Assembly: GCA_020633205.1 (NCBI GenBank)
Contig: JACKEB010000012.1
Span: 496,001-560,000, forward strand
Length of the DNA stretch: 64,000 nt
Origin: Polyangiaceae bacterium
GTDB taxonomy: Bacteria; Myxococcota_A; Polyangia; Polyangiales; Polyangiaceae
Direction of reading: 5' to 3'
The first letter of the stretch is position 1. Each line of letters opens with the position of its first letter. The notes below the pieces were generated by a model that saw only the letters and a program-made list of their open reading frames with translations, searched no databases and was not told the DNA's origin. Positions 1 through 8,362 of the stretch are shown piece by piece. A program made the position numbers and the translations under genes.

Positions 1-1682
1 AGCTGTTCCGTCCCAGGCACCGCCGGATCACGTCGCTCTCGCTCGGGGGGAGGGGAGCCGCTTGGCGCTGGGGACAGCTCGCCGACGCCCTCGTTGTGCT
101 CGAGCAGCGTCACCTCGATTTGCCGTACGGGTACACGGCCGCGGATAATGGTAGTGCGCTTCTTGCTGACGACGCGGCGATCCGGAAACTCCGCCAGCAG
201 CTGCTCGGTCGTCAGAGGAAAGCGATCGTCGGTGACGTAGAGGATGCGCGGCGCGCCCCACCACTTGGCCTCCGGGTACCAGCCGCGAAAGTCGTCGCCC
301 TGCGGAGTGCGGCAGCCAATCGGGGCTCGGCGTTGGAGCCCCGCCTGAAGCTGTGCACAGATCACCCAGTGGGGGCCGACGACCGGCGGCGTTGGACTAC
401 CCAGATTGTGAAGTTCGGTTTCCGTGATGCTGTCCTTCACGAGCCGAAGCCCCGCGTCCCAGGCGTACATGTCGTTCGCGAGGTCGTAGCGAGGCTCGTA
501 CGACTTGCCGAGCGCCCGAGGTGGCCAGTCGGTACCAACCCACGCAGCGCCCAACAGGATCGCGAGCACACCCAGCGCCACGGAGCTCACCACCACGCGC
601 TTTCCAATCGCCTCTGCTTGAACGCTCGCGGCCAAGCACAAGGCGAGGTAACACGGCCCGAGCCAGTGCGGCTCCGCCACCTTGGACCACAGGCAAAGCA
701 ACGTGAGCGGCAACGCTGGGATCCAGGTTGCCTGGAGGAGCAAGGCTTGAGCAAAGTCTTGGCGATTCAGGCGGCGGATCAGCAGGTAGCCAGCGATCAG
801 AAAAGGGGGCGTCACGTAGAGCAGCTGTCCACCAAGCAGTGCACCCAAATTCCTTAAGGAAAATCCAGCGGCGCCCTGGGTAGACACCAGCCGGTGTCTC
901 CACATGGGGTATCCGTGGCTCGCTTCGTAGTCGACGAAGGGCCAGCAGAGGATGCAGACCACCAGCAACGCCCCCCACGGCGCTAGCGTCCTCAGGTGGC
1001 GCTGCCCGAGCTCGCTGCGTAGCGAAACCGCAAACACCGGGATCAAGAGCAGCATGCTGATCTTGCTCAAGATCCCGAGGCCTAGGCAGACCCCACACAG
1101 CAGCGCAAAGCCCAACGCGCGGGTCGAGCCAGGTTCCGCCTTGATGAATCCGACATACGCCCCGATAGCGAGGATCCACAGGGGCGCGAGCAACAGATCG
1201 GGAGTGAACCCGAACAACCCGATGCTCACTTCGGGCATCAGCAGCAATGCGAAGACGGTGAAGTGCAGCTTTTCCGGCTTGGCGCCAAGCTGCCAAGCCG
1301 CCCAGGCCCCGAGCCAGGGGAGCGCGGTGCTCAGGAACGCGGAAACCACGTGACAGGTGAGGGGCGACGGAGCCAAGCCGTCGCCCAGCCAGCCTGCGAA
1401 GAAGCCGATCAACCCCGGGTGGTCCAGGTACGCTGGCTGGGGGTGGAGCGCGTACGACGCGTAGAGCGCTTCCGCGTCCCCGAATCCCACCTCGGAGGCC
1501 AACCAGAGCTTCAGTGCGAGCAGGGCAAAGCTGAAAGCTAGTGCAAATTTGATTCCGCGCGGTAAATTTAGCGGTCGCCGGTGGGGAGCCACGGTGCTCG
1601 CCTGCGTGGGCTTTGCCGAGCCGCTCGAAGCCTTTGCCGAGCCGCTCGAAGCCTTGGAACGTTTCTTTCCTTTACCGCTCAC
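1..1682 (-). CDS. GT39/ArnT-like membrane glycosyltransferase, 3' end beyond window
   Basis: Probable polyprenyl-phosphate-sugar-dependent glycosyltransferase of the inner membrane (PMT_2/ArnT superfamily). The frame runs from a GTG at 1682 to the window edge with no stop, so at least 560 residues are coded. After a Ser/Ala/Lys-rich cytoplasmic N-terminus come a hydrophobic helix (about 45-62) and the family signature GDAEALYASY (68-77) plus DHPG (87-90), whose acidic residue is the expected catalytic base in the first periplasmic loop. Many further hydrophobic helices follow, then a soluble tail. The GTG overlaps the lpxB stop (GTGA), implying translational coupling, and an LpxB neighbour suggests lipid A or envelope glycan modification (inference). 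A perfect 21-bp tandem duplication (1611-1631, 1632-1652) encodes repeated KASSGSA in the N-terminal tail. Substrate cannot be told. Confidence 0.8.
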   Translation of the reverse strand, partial: MSGKGKKRSKASSGSAKASSGSAKPTQASTVAPHRRPLNLPRGIKFALAFSFALLALKLWLASEVGFGDAEALYASYALHPQPAYLDHPGLIGFFAGWLGDGLAPSPLTCHVVSAFLSTALPWLGAWAAWQLGAKPEKLHFTVFALLLMPEVSIGLFGFTPDLLLAPLWILAIGAYVGFIKAEPGSTRALGFALLCGVCLGLGILSKISMLLLIPVFAVSLRSELGQRHLRTLAPWGALLVVCILCWPFVDYEASHGYPMWRHRLVSTQGAAGFSLRNLGALLGGQLLYVTPPFLIAGYLLIRRLNRQDFAQALLLQATWIPALPLTLLCLWSKVAEPHWLGPCYLALCLAASVQAEAIGKRVVVSSVALGVLAILLGAAWVGTDWPPRALGKSYEPRYDLANDMYAWDAGLRLVKDSITETELHNLGSPTPPVVGPHWVICAQLQAGLQRRAPIGCRTPQGDDFRGWYPEAKWWGAPRILYVTDDRFPLTTEQLLAEFPDRRVVSKKRTTIIRGRVPVRQIEVTLLEHNEGVGELSPAPSGSPPPERERRDPAVPGTEQ

Positions 1683-2767
1683 AGGTAGCTCTCCACCAAC
1701 TCCGCCACGTATCTCCCTGGGGCATGTTCGAGATTGGCCGAGAGGCGCCCTACGAGTTCATCACAAGCCGAGCGATGCTCGGGCAGCGCGGCGACGAGGT
1801 CGAGGGCGGCTCGCGTGACTTCCTTGGGCTTCACGCCTTGCCCCACTAGCTCGGGAAAGGCCCTGCGATCCAGCACCAGGTTCGGCAATCCGATGTGTTC
1901 GACGCTCACCAGTCTGCGCAGCACTAGCTCTTCGGCGTACGACGTGGGGTAGACAATCAGAGGAGGACAGCCGCTGACGGCGCTCTGTAGGGTTGCCGTT
2001 CCGCTACAGCAAATGGCAGCTTCCGATCGCGCCAGCACCGCGCTCGCGTCGTGGGAGACCTGAAGCGCTGCTCGCCGCGCGGCGCGTGAGATGCGCGCCC
2101 GCAGCCCGAGTGGAAGCGTGGGGCTCAGCGCCACTTCGAAGCGCCAGCCGTCGCGCTGAAGTCGTTCCGCGGCGCGCGACAGGATGGGCCAACAGCGGCG
2201 CACTTCGTGAGCGCGCGAGCCGGGGAGCAGCGCCAGCTGCCCGCTCGAGCGCTGAACGTCTCGGGCGCGCCAGCTGAGGGCCGGGTGTCCGGCGTAGCTA
2301 GCGGTCGCGCCAAGCGCTCGCCAGAGCGGTACTTCGAATGGCAAGAGGAGCGCGAAATGGTCCGCGCTGGCCAGCAGCTTGGGTCCGCGTGCGCGCCGCC
2401 AGGCCCAAATCTGCGGCGGCGCGTACCACACGACTCGAGTGCCCTGGAGCCTCAACGCGCGACCCAACCGTTGGTTGAAGTCACTGAAACCCACCAGCAA
2501 CGCCGCTCGCGGTTGCCGGCGAGCGACCTCTGCCTCGAGCGCGAACCAAGCGCGACCGAGGCTGAACAGTTTCCGTGCGGCATCGGCTCCCATCGCCGAC
2601 ACCTGCTCCATGGGCACGCTGCAGTTGAGCCCCCGCCGCCGCAGCGCCGGGCCGCCAATGCCGAACGCTGGTCGATCCAACCAGGAGAGTACTTCGGCGG
2701 CCATCAAATCGCCGCTCGGCTCGCCACACACGACGAGGAGTTCGTCGCGTGCGCTCTGTCGGATCAC
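1679..2767 (-). CDS. lpxB: Lipid-A-disaccharide synthase LpxB
   Basis: Condenses UDP-2,3-diacylglucosamine with 2,3-diacylglucosamine-1-phosphate (lipid X) to the lipid A disaccharide, at the cytoplasmic face of the inner membrane. Visible family motifs: GEPSGD (15-20), GIGGP (36-40), the YAPPQIWAWR block (115-124), PFEVP (143-147), GHP (160-162) and LPGSR (181-185). At about 362 residues it is close to the usual 370-390. I start it at GTG 2767, which overlaps the upstream stop as GTGA, exactly as lpxB itself overlaps the next gene. A TTG at 2794 would extend it by nine residues but overlap the upstream gene by 31 bp. It lies in a four-gene overlapping operon with two exported proteins and a GT39-like transferase. 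Function is secure; the start is less so. Confidence 0.93.
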   Translation of the reverse strand: MIRQSARDELLVVCGEPSGDLMAAEVLSWLDRPAFGIGGPALRRRGLNCSVPMEQVSAMGADAARKLFSLGRAWFALEAEVARRQPRAALLVGFSDFNQRLGRALRLQGTRVVWYAPPQIWAWRRARGPKLLASADHFALLLPFEVPLWRALGATASYAGHPALSWRARDVQRSSGQLALLPGSRAHEVRRCWPILSRAAERLQRDGWRFEVALSPTLPLGLRARISRAARRAALQVSHDASAVLARSEAAICCSGTATLQSAVSGCPPLIVYPTSYAEELVLRRLVSVEHIGLPNLVLDRRAFPELVGQGVKPKEVTRAALDLVAALPEHRSACDELVGRLSANLEHAPGRYVAELVESYL

Positions 2768-3648
2768 GAGCGGCGCCGACGGAACCACGCCCAACCAAGG
2801 GCGAATAGGCCGAGCGCGATGCCTCCCTCAGGCCTTGCAGGCGCGCCGACCAGGCTACAACCACAACCCTCGTCCACCGGACCGGCGCACTCACCAGAGA
2901 AGCCATGGCGCGGGTCGAAGCTGCAGCTGTCTGCTTCACGGTCGGGCGGGTAGATCGCGCAGATCCCCGCGGCATCGTCAGCCGTGAGCGAGCGCAGGCT
3001 GGTCGAGCCGGGGCTGTACCGAGCGTACATCGTCGCGTCGCCCTTGGTGGTGTGGCTGAGGCCGAGGAAGTGGCCAGCCTCGTGGGTGACGATAGACAGC
3101 ATGTCCGTCTGTACGTCTTGGTCCCCCGTGGTCAAAGCGTTCTGCACCGAGTTGATCTCGACGTCGGCGTCGAAGATTTCCCCGGTCTTCACGTTGAACG
3201 TGATCGTGGTCAACGCGAGCGTGGTGTCGGCGCCCGCGTAGGGCCACACGTCGTCGCGATACAGCCAGATGTTCGCGTTGGGCTGCTGCTGGTTGTACTC
3301 CTGAACGTCGCACGCCACCGGACTGCGCGATTGCAGTGCGATGCTGGGCGTCGAGCCGCCGCAGTCGACACTCATCCAGGTGTTGAAGCCCTGGGACACG
3401 AGGCTGTCCGTGGTCTCCCAGTCGAGCCCTCGCAGCGGCGACGCGTCCTTGTTGATGGAGAAGGACAAGCATGCACCAGGCCAGTAAAGCGGCAAACCGG
3501 TGAGGACACAGCCTTCAGCGTCTTGCTCACACGTGTTGCTCTTTGGGTCACAGGTGGTCGTACGGCAGAAGGCGCTCGCGCTGCTTGAGAGCGCCATCGC
3601 GCTCAAGCCCGCGAGGAGTGGAACGGCGTAGCGGAGGTGGCTTGACAT
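2764..3648 (-). CDS. Secreted matrixin-type zinc metalloprotease with MYXO-CTERM-like tail
   Basis: Predicted exported metalloendopeptidase. It has an N-terminal signal peptide (about 1-26, ending ASA), a Cys-rich N-terminal segment, and the metzincin zinc motif HEAGHFLGLSH (189-199) with a downstream Met (about 207) placed as a Met-turn. The C-terminus has the arrangement of a MYXO-CTERM sorting signal: GCGCS, a hydrophobic helix, then FRRRRS. That suggests transit through, or anchoring at, the outer surface with later processing. Length is 294 residues. The ATG shares one base with the stop of the upstream Tat-signal protein (TGATG), and its own stop overlaps lpxB, so all are probably co-translated. 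The natural substrate is unknown. Family call is strong; physiological role is open. Confidence 0.88.
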   Translation of the reverse strand: MSSHLRYAVPLLAGLSAMALSSSASAFCRTTTCDPKSNTCEQDAEGCVLTGLPLYWPGACLSFSINKDASPLRGLDWETTDSLVSQGFNTWMSVDCGGSTPSIALQSRSPVACDVQEYNQQQPNANIWLYRDDVWPYAGADTTLALTTITFNVKTGEIFDADVEINSVQNALTTGDQDVQTDMLSIVTHEAGHFLGLSHTTKGDATMYARYSPGSTSLRSLTADDAAGICAIYPPDREADSCSFDPRHGFSGECAGPVDEGCGCSLVGAPARPEGGIALGLFALGWAWFRRRRS

Positions 3649-4244
3649 CAGCGTGCGACCCCCTGAACGAGGCGGCGAGCAACCGACAGGCGCTGCTTGT
3701 TCAGCACCACGACCGCAGAGGCCTCGTCCGCATCGATCTCGGACAGACGAGGCGAGAGAGCGAGGATCGGCTCCTTTTCTCCGCTCTTGGTGGGGTACTC
3801 ACCTTGGCTCATGGCCTGGATGAAGAGCGGCTGGTCCTTTGCCTGGCCGATGAACAAGACGCTGGGCGTGTTCAGGGCAAGCTCCGCTTCCCCGTGCACG
3901 ATCTGTCCGATGTCGCCGACCTGACCTCCAAGGGTGCGCACCATCAGCTCGCGCTCGCTCGGCTCGACTGCTCCCAAGCTCTCGCTGATCACCAGTCGAG
4001 AGTAGGTCACGATGCGCTTCCGACCGCCCACTGCCTCCCACACGGAGCTGGCCTCCACCGGCGTCGCGAAGACGATGTGATGGCTCCCGCGGACCAAGCG
4101 CTTGAACTCCACCGCCTGGGCGAGGGACGCCTTGGCTTGGGTGCTGAGGGTCAACGCGGCTCCTGCGCTCAGGGCTGCGCTGAGGAAGTGGCGTCGAGAC
4201 CAGGCGGCGCGCTCGGCGGAGCAACCACGAGAGGATGACTTCAT
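3648..4244 (-). CDS. Tat-signal exported protein of unknown function
   Basis: No family recognised with confidence. The N-terminus has a twin-arginine export signal (SRRHFL at 16-21, then a long Ala-rich hydrophobic stretch to about 43), so the 198-residue protein is probably exported folded, which often implies a cofactor or a pre-assembled partner. The mature part is mixed alpha/beta with segments such as VRGSHHIVFATPVEAS and regular acidic loops. No cofactor-binding motif is evident. It is the first gene of the operon that continues with the matrixin protease, lpxB and a glycosyltransferase. Overlap with the protease start (TGATG) suggests the two exported proteins act together, perhaps as chaperone, inhibitor or substrate (inference only). 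Confidence 0.7.
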   Translation of the reverse strand: MKSSSRGCSAERAAWSRRHFLSAALSAGAALTLSTQAKASLAQAVEFKRLVRGSHHIVFATPVEASSVWEAVGGRKRIVTYSRLVISESLGAVEPSERELMVRTLGGQVGDIGQIVHGEAELALNTPSVLFIGQAKDQPLFIQAMSQGEYPTKSGEKEPILALSPRLSEIDADEASAVVVLNKQRLSVARRLVQGVAR

Positions 4245-4592
4245 AGGTCCGAAACGCTAGCACGCCCCGTGCCGCTCACTCGGGGTTTGGAACCAATGTG
4301 AGCCTCGAGCGTGGGTCACTGGTCCTATGCCGAGTTGGTCTGCCAACTGAGCGCTCCTGGGCGAGCCTAGCGGGGATGGAGCGGTCTCGTACTGACCACC
4401 CATAGCGCTCGGCGGTGGGAGTGCTAGCAGTCGAAGTGCAACATCACAGGCCTGCCGTAGAACGCTCTAACCCCGCGTGATTGCGGCCCAACAAAGCCAA
4501 CCACCCGCCACGCCTTGCGCTATAACCAGCGCCGGGCGACGGGCGGGACCGGTGCAGTGGCATCGGCTTTTCCGCGACCACCCGAATAACGC
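4245..4592. promoter_or_regulatory. Divergent intergenic region between the lpxB operon and glnD
   Basis: About 350 bp with no supportable gene. It must contain the promoters for the leftward operon and for glnD. I could not identify a specific sigma-factor box or operator. Confidence 0.4.
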
Positions 4593-7265
4593 ATGTCATC
4601 GGCCCAGCCAGCTCTGCTCGAACAACTCTCGCCGCGTCTGGTTCCAGAGCTTCGCGTGTACCTCGATCGTCATCGCGGGGCCGTGATCGAGATGATTCAG
4701 TCTGGGGGCGAAGCCGCGGGGCTTCCCGCTTCTCGGGCGTACGCAACCGCCTTTGATGGCCTGTTGTCCGCCCTGTTTCATGCCGCTCGTGGCGCGATGA
4801 TCGCCCGGAAGAGTTGGCGGGAGGTCAGCCTCGCCGCGGTGGGGAGCTACGGCCGTGGAGCGCTCGCGCTGTATTCGGATCTCGACGTGCGGCTCCTGTG
4901 TCTCGGCCACAAAGATTCCGCAGGGCCCATCGCTGAGGCTCTGCTCTACCCGCTCTGGGACTCCGGGCTCAGCGTTGGGCACCAGGTGGTCTCGCCTGAT
5001 GACACGGTGGACCTGGCACGTCGCGATCTCCCGACGGCGACCAGCCTACTCGACTGGCGCCACGTCGCCGGTGACGCTGGGCCTGCAGACGCCCAGCTCG
5101 GTCGCGTTTTCGAAGGTGTGTTCGGTCTTGGAAATCTGCGCGGATTTTTAGAAACACTCGGCAGCCAGGCCAGCGAGCGCGAAGAGCGCTACGGAGACTC
5201 GGTCTACCTGCTCGAACCGGACGTGAAGAACGGCGCAGGTGGGCTGCGGGATCTAGACGTCGCCCACTGGGCAGCGCGCGCGCGTTGGCGGATCGATGAT
5301 TTGGGCGATTTGCTCAAGCTCGGCGTGCTAGTCAGCCGCGAGTTGGAGCCGCTGTTGGCCGCTCGAGATTTTCTCTGGCGCGTGCGGAACTTGCTGCACT
5401 GGTTAGCCAAGCGTCGCTCGGATCGCTTGAGTTTCGACGCGCAAGAAAGCCTTGCGGAAAAGCTGGGGTACGGCAGTGGCGGCCCATCGGTCGAGCACTT
5501 CATGAGCGACTACTATCGCCACGCGCGAACTGTGCAGCGCGCGCGCGATATGGTTGTCGGGCGCGCCCTGCCGCCACCCACCCGCAAGCCACGAACAGAG
5601 CCGCTCGACAACGGCCTGCGCCTGACGAACGACGAGGTCAGCATCGAGCATCCGGCACTGCTCGAGAGCGACCCAGCGGTTGCGCTGCGCGTGTACTGGG
5701 AGGCTGTTCGTCGCGATCTTCCGGTCTACGAGTTTGCGCGAGACCAGATCGCTCGAGCTACCTCGAGCGAGTCCTTCGGGGCCCGCCTGCGGGAGAGCCC
5801 AGAAGCCGCCGAGCTGTTCGTCAAGCTGGTGAAGAACATCAAGCGGACGCTGCTGAAGAAGCGGAGCGTGCTCAAGGAGCTACACGACGTCGGCTTGCTC
5901 GTTGCGATGATCCCCGAGTTTGCGCCTGTCGTCGGCCGCGCCCATCACGACATCTACCACGTGTACACGGTGGACATTCACTCGGTCGCGGCGGTCGATC
6001 GCCTGCGCCGCCTGTGGCGGGGAGACCTAGCGAGTGACTATCCGTTGGCGTCACGGCTAGCGGCGGAGGTCGCGCGGAAGAACGTCGTGTTCTTCGCGAC
6101 ATTGCTGCACGACGTCGGCAAGGACCTCGGTGGACGCAACCACTCCGAGCGGGGCGCAGCGCTCGCGGCCACGATCCTCGGGCGCCTCGGATTGCCTGAG
6201 TCGGACATCGTGGAGGTCCAACACCTCATCCTCAAGCACCTGCGGATGTACCACGTGGCCACGCGGCGCGACGTCGACGACCCGCGCACGCTGGAGGAGT
6301 TCTGTTCCGAGGTACACGGCCGCGAAGGCCTGAAAGAGCTGTACTTGCTCACGGTGGCGGATGTCTCGACGACCAGCCCGACGGCGATGACGAGCTGGAA
6401 GGCTCGCATGCTCGAGGAACTCTACCTCGCCGCTGAGCGTTTCCTCGTGGATGGCCACCATGCGCGGGACGACGTGGCCGCCCAGCGTACGATTGACTCC
6501 GTCAAGGCACTCACCACCGACCTGGACGCCGAGCGGGTCGACAAGCTGCTGAACGCGCTGCCGGAGCGCTACATCTTCGCCAACGACCCCGACGCCATCG
6601 CCCATCACCTGCGCTTCATCATCGGCGCCGCGGATGACCTGGTGCGCATCACGGTCCTCGGCGAAGAGGACCCGTACATCGAGGTGTGCGTGGTTGCTGA
6701 CGACCGCCTCGGCCTGCTGTCGCTGATCGCCGCCTCTTTCGCGGCCAACCACCTCAAGGTGATCGGGGCGCAGATCTACTCGTTCAAGGACACACGTGGC
6801 CGCCACCGCATCCTCGATATGTTTTGGGTTCGCGGAGGCACCAGCGCCGAGACTGGGCGCCGCGCGATTCCTCGCGTCGAACGTGATCTGCGACGGCTCC
6901 TGCAAGGGGAAATCAGCCCCATCGAGCTGATTCAGCGGCCGGTGTCGACGCTCGGGGAGCGCCCCGCACCCGATGTCCCGACCAAGGTGTCCGTCGACAA
7001 TCGGGCGGCTTCGGATCAGACGGTCGTCGAAGTGGTCACTCGGGACCGCCCAGCGCTGCTGTTTAGGCTCGCCAGAGCCATCAATCTCAACGGGTTCACC
7101 ATCGAGCTGGCCAAGATCAACACCGAGGGTATCCGGGTCGCGGACGTTTTCTACGTCACCGACGAAGGCGGAACCAAGGTTACCGAGCGCGCTCGCATCG
7201 AAGAGCTCAAGAACCGAATCCTGTCATCCATCGAAGAACTGGAACGCGAGGGCAACGCATCATGA
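4593..7265 (+). CDS. glnD: [Protein-PII] uridylyltransferase / uridylyl-removing enzyme GlnD
   Basis: Bifunctional nitrogen sensor that uridylylates PII when glutamine is low and removes UMP when glutamine is high. Domain order matches the family at 890 residues: nucleotidyltransferase domain with the GSYGRG...SDLD active-site motif (84-98), GlnD-type linker, HD phosphohydrolase domain with LLHDVGKD (about 504-511), and two C-terminal ACT domains starting near 692 and 808 that sense glutamine. ATG 4593 follows an untranslated divergent region. The stop overlaps the next gene by ATGA, so the TPR lipoprotein is probably co-translated. No glnB, glnK or glnA lies in this window, so the PII partner must be elsewhere. 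All catalytic motifs appear intact. Confidence 0.96.
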   Translation: MSSAQPALLEQLSPRLVPELRVYLDRHRGAVIEMIQSGGEAAGLPASRAYATAFDGLLSALFHAARGAMIARKSWREVSLAAVGSYGRGALALYSDLDVRLLCLGHKDSAGPIAEALLYPLWDSGLSVGHQVVSPDDTVDLARRDLPTATSLLDWRHVAGDAGPADAQLGRVFEGVFGLGNLRGFLETLGSQASEREERYGDSVYLLEPDVKNGAGGLRDLDVAHWAARARWRIDDLGDLLKLGVLVSRELEPLLAARDFLWRVRNLLHWLAKRRSDRLSFDAQESLAEKLGYGSGGPSVEHFMSDYYRHARTVQRARDMVVGRALPPPTRKPRTEPLDNGLRLTNDEVSIEHPALLESDPAVALRVYWEAVRRDLPVYEFARDQIARATSSESFGARLRESPEAAELFVKLVKNIKRTLLKKRSVLKELHDVGLLVAMIPEFAPVVGRAHHDIYHVYTVDIHSVAAVDRLRRLWRGDLASDYPLASRLAAEVARKNVVFFATLLHDVGKDLGGRNHSERGAALAATILGRLGLPESDIVEVQHLILKHLRMYHVATRRDVDDPRTLEEFCSEVHGREGLKELYLLTVADVSTTSPTAMTSWKARMLEELYLAAERFLVDGHHARDDVAAQRTIDSVKALTTDLDAERVDKLLNALPERYIFANDPDAIAHHLRFIIGAADDLVRITVLGEEDPYIEVCVVADDRLGLLSLIAASFAANHLKVIGAQIYSFKDTRGRHRILDMFWVRGGTSAETGRRAIPRVERDLRRLLQGEISPIELIQRPVSTLGERPAPDVPTKVSVDNRAASDQTVVEVVTRDRPALLFRLARAINLNGFTIELAKINTEGIRVADVFYVTDEGGTKVTERARIEELKNRILSSIEELEREGNAS

Positions 7266-8263
7266 TCAAGCAGAGGGGCTGGGCCGCCTGGCTCGTAGCG
7301 GCGGCATTGGGTGTTTCGACTCTGACAGCCTGTGGTGGCTCCACTCCGCCGCCTTCTGGGCCCACGGACCCGCCTCCGCTCGATGATGACGACGCAGGCG
7401 GCGAGGTGCCGGCTTCGAGCGCCGAGGTCGAAGCCGCGAAGAACGCCATTCAAGCAGGGGACTTCGACGGCGCCAAAGCGAAGCTCGACGAGGCGTTGGC
7501 CAAGAGCCCCGACGACGCTCAGGCCAACTACTACTACGGCGTCGTGCTCGAGCAGGGCGGCGACACCAGCGGCGCCAAGGAGCACTACCAGAAGGCGCTC
7601 GCCGCCGATCCAAAGCTCCCAGAAGCCGCGGTGAACCTTTCGGGGATCCTGCTCGAGGTGGACCAGGACGCCGAGGGCGCGCTGAAGGTCGTGGAACCCG
7701 CGCTCAAGGGGACACCCGGACACCCTGGTCTGTTGATGAACCACGCGCTGATCCTCGAAGCGCTTGGCAAGGCGGACGAGGCGCTTGCGGCCTACGGCAA
7801 AGCCAGCGCAGCCAACCCCAAGGACTCCGCGCTTCGCTTCGCGTATGCCGACATGCTCGCGACCGCGGGCAAGAAGGACGAGGCGAAGAAGGTCTTGCTC
7901 TCGATCGAGACGGACGATGTGAAGATCCTCGGTGCGATCGGTGCGGTGCTGGGTAAGGTCGAGGCGTTTGCAGACTGCGTCGCCGTCCTGGACAAAGCCA
8001 TCGAGAAGGACGCGCTGCCGCAGCTCTATGTGCGTCGCGCCGCCTGCAAAAACGCCATGAAGGACGTGGATGGCGCCACGGCCGACTACCGCGCGGCAAT
8101 CGAGAAAGAGCCGAAGAGTGCCGCTGGGCACTACTACCTAGGTAAGCACCTTGCTGCCGCAGGGAAAAAGAAGGAAGCCACAGCGGCGCTGAAGGAGGCG
8201 ATCAAGCTCGACCCCGACGGCAAGGTGGGACAAGAAGCCAAAGAGCTGATGAAGAAGCTCTGA
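7262..8263 (+). CDS. TPR-repeat lipoprotein
   Basis: Predicted lipoprotein of 333 residues: short basic N-terminus, hydrophobic stretch and lipobox LTAC with the acylated Cys at 24, then a Pro/Gly/Asp-rich linker (25-50). The rest is a row of tetratricopeptide repeats recognisable by their Ala/Gly/Tyr spacing (for example AKEHYQKALAADPKLPEAAV and the repeated D-A-K...L units), ending in a Lys-rich repeat. TPR proteins act as protein-interaction scaffolds; many in myxobacteria belong to gliding, secretion or assembly machines. Its ATG overlaps the glnD stop by four bases, but a functional tie to nitrogen sensing is not obvious and may only reflect read-through transcription. Confidence 0.85.
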   Translation: MIKQRGWAAWLVAAALGVSTLTACGGSTPPPSGPTDPPPLDDDDAGGEVPASSAEVEAAKNAIQAGDFDGAKAKLDEALAKSPDDAQANYYYGVVLEQGGDTSGAKEHYQKALAADPKLPEAAVNLSGILLEVDQDAEGALKVVEPALKGTPGHPGLLMNHALILEALGKADEALAAYGKASAANPKDSALRFAYADMLATAGKKDEAKKVLLSIETDDVKILGAIGAVLGKVEAFADCVAVLDKAIEKDALPQLYVRRAACKNAMKDVDGATADYRAAIEKEPKSAAGHYYLGKHLAAAGKKKEATAALKEAIKLDPDGKVGQEAKELMKKL

Positions 8264-8281
8264 GAGCGCTAGTAAGGCGAA

Positions 8282-8311
8282 GCTGTGATTCGCTGAACGA
8301 ATCAACACAGC
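8282..8311. terminator. Hairpin between convergent genes
   Basis: GCTGTGATTCG (8282-8292) can pair with CGAAT plus CACAGC (8298-8311), leaving a three-base bulge. It is followed by CGTTTCC rather than a clean U-tract. It sits between two convergent genes and could serve both. Confidence 0.4.
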
Positions 8312-8362
8312 GTTTCCTGGTCTCAAGCGTTCTTGCGGCGAACTACCCACGCAGACAGGACA

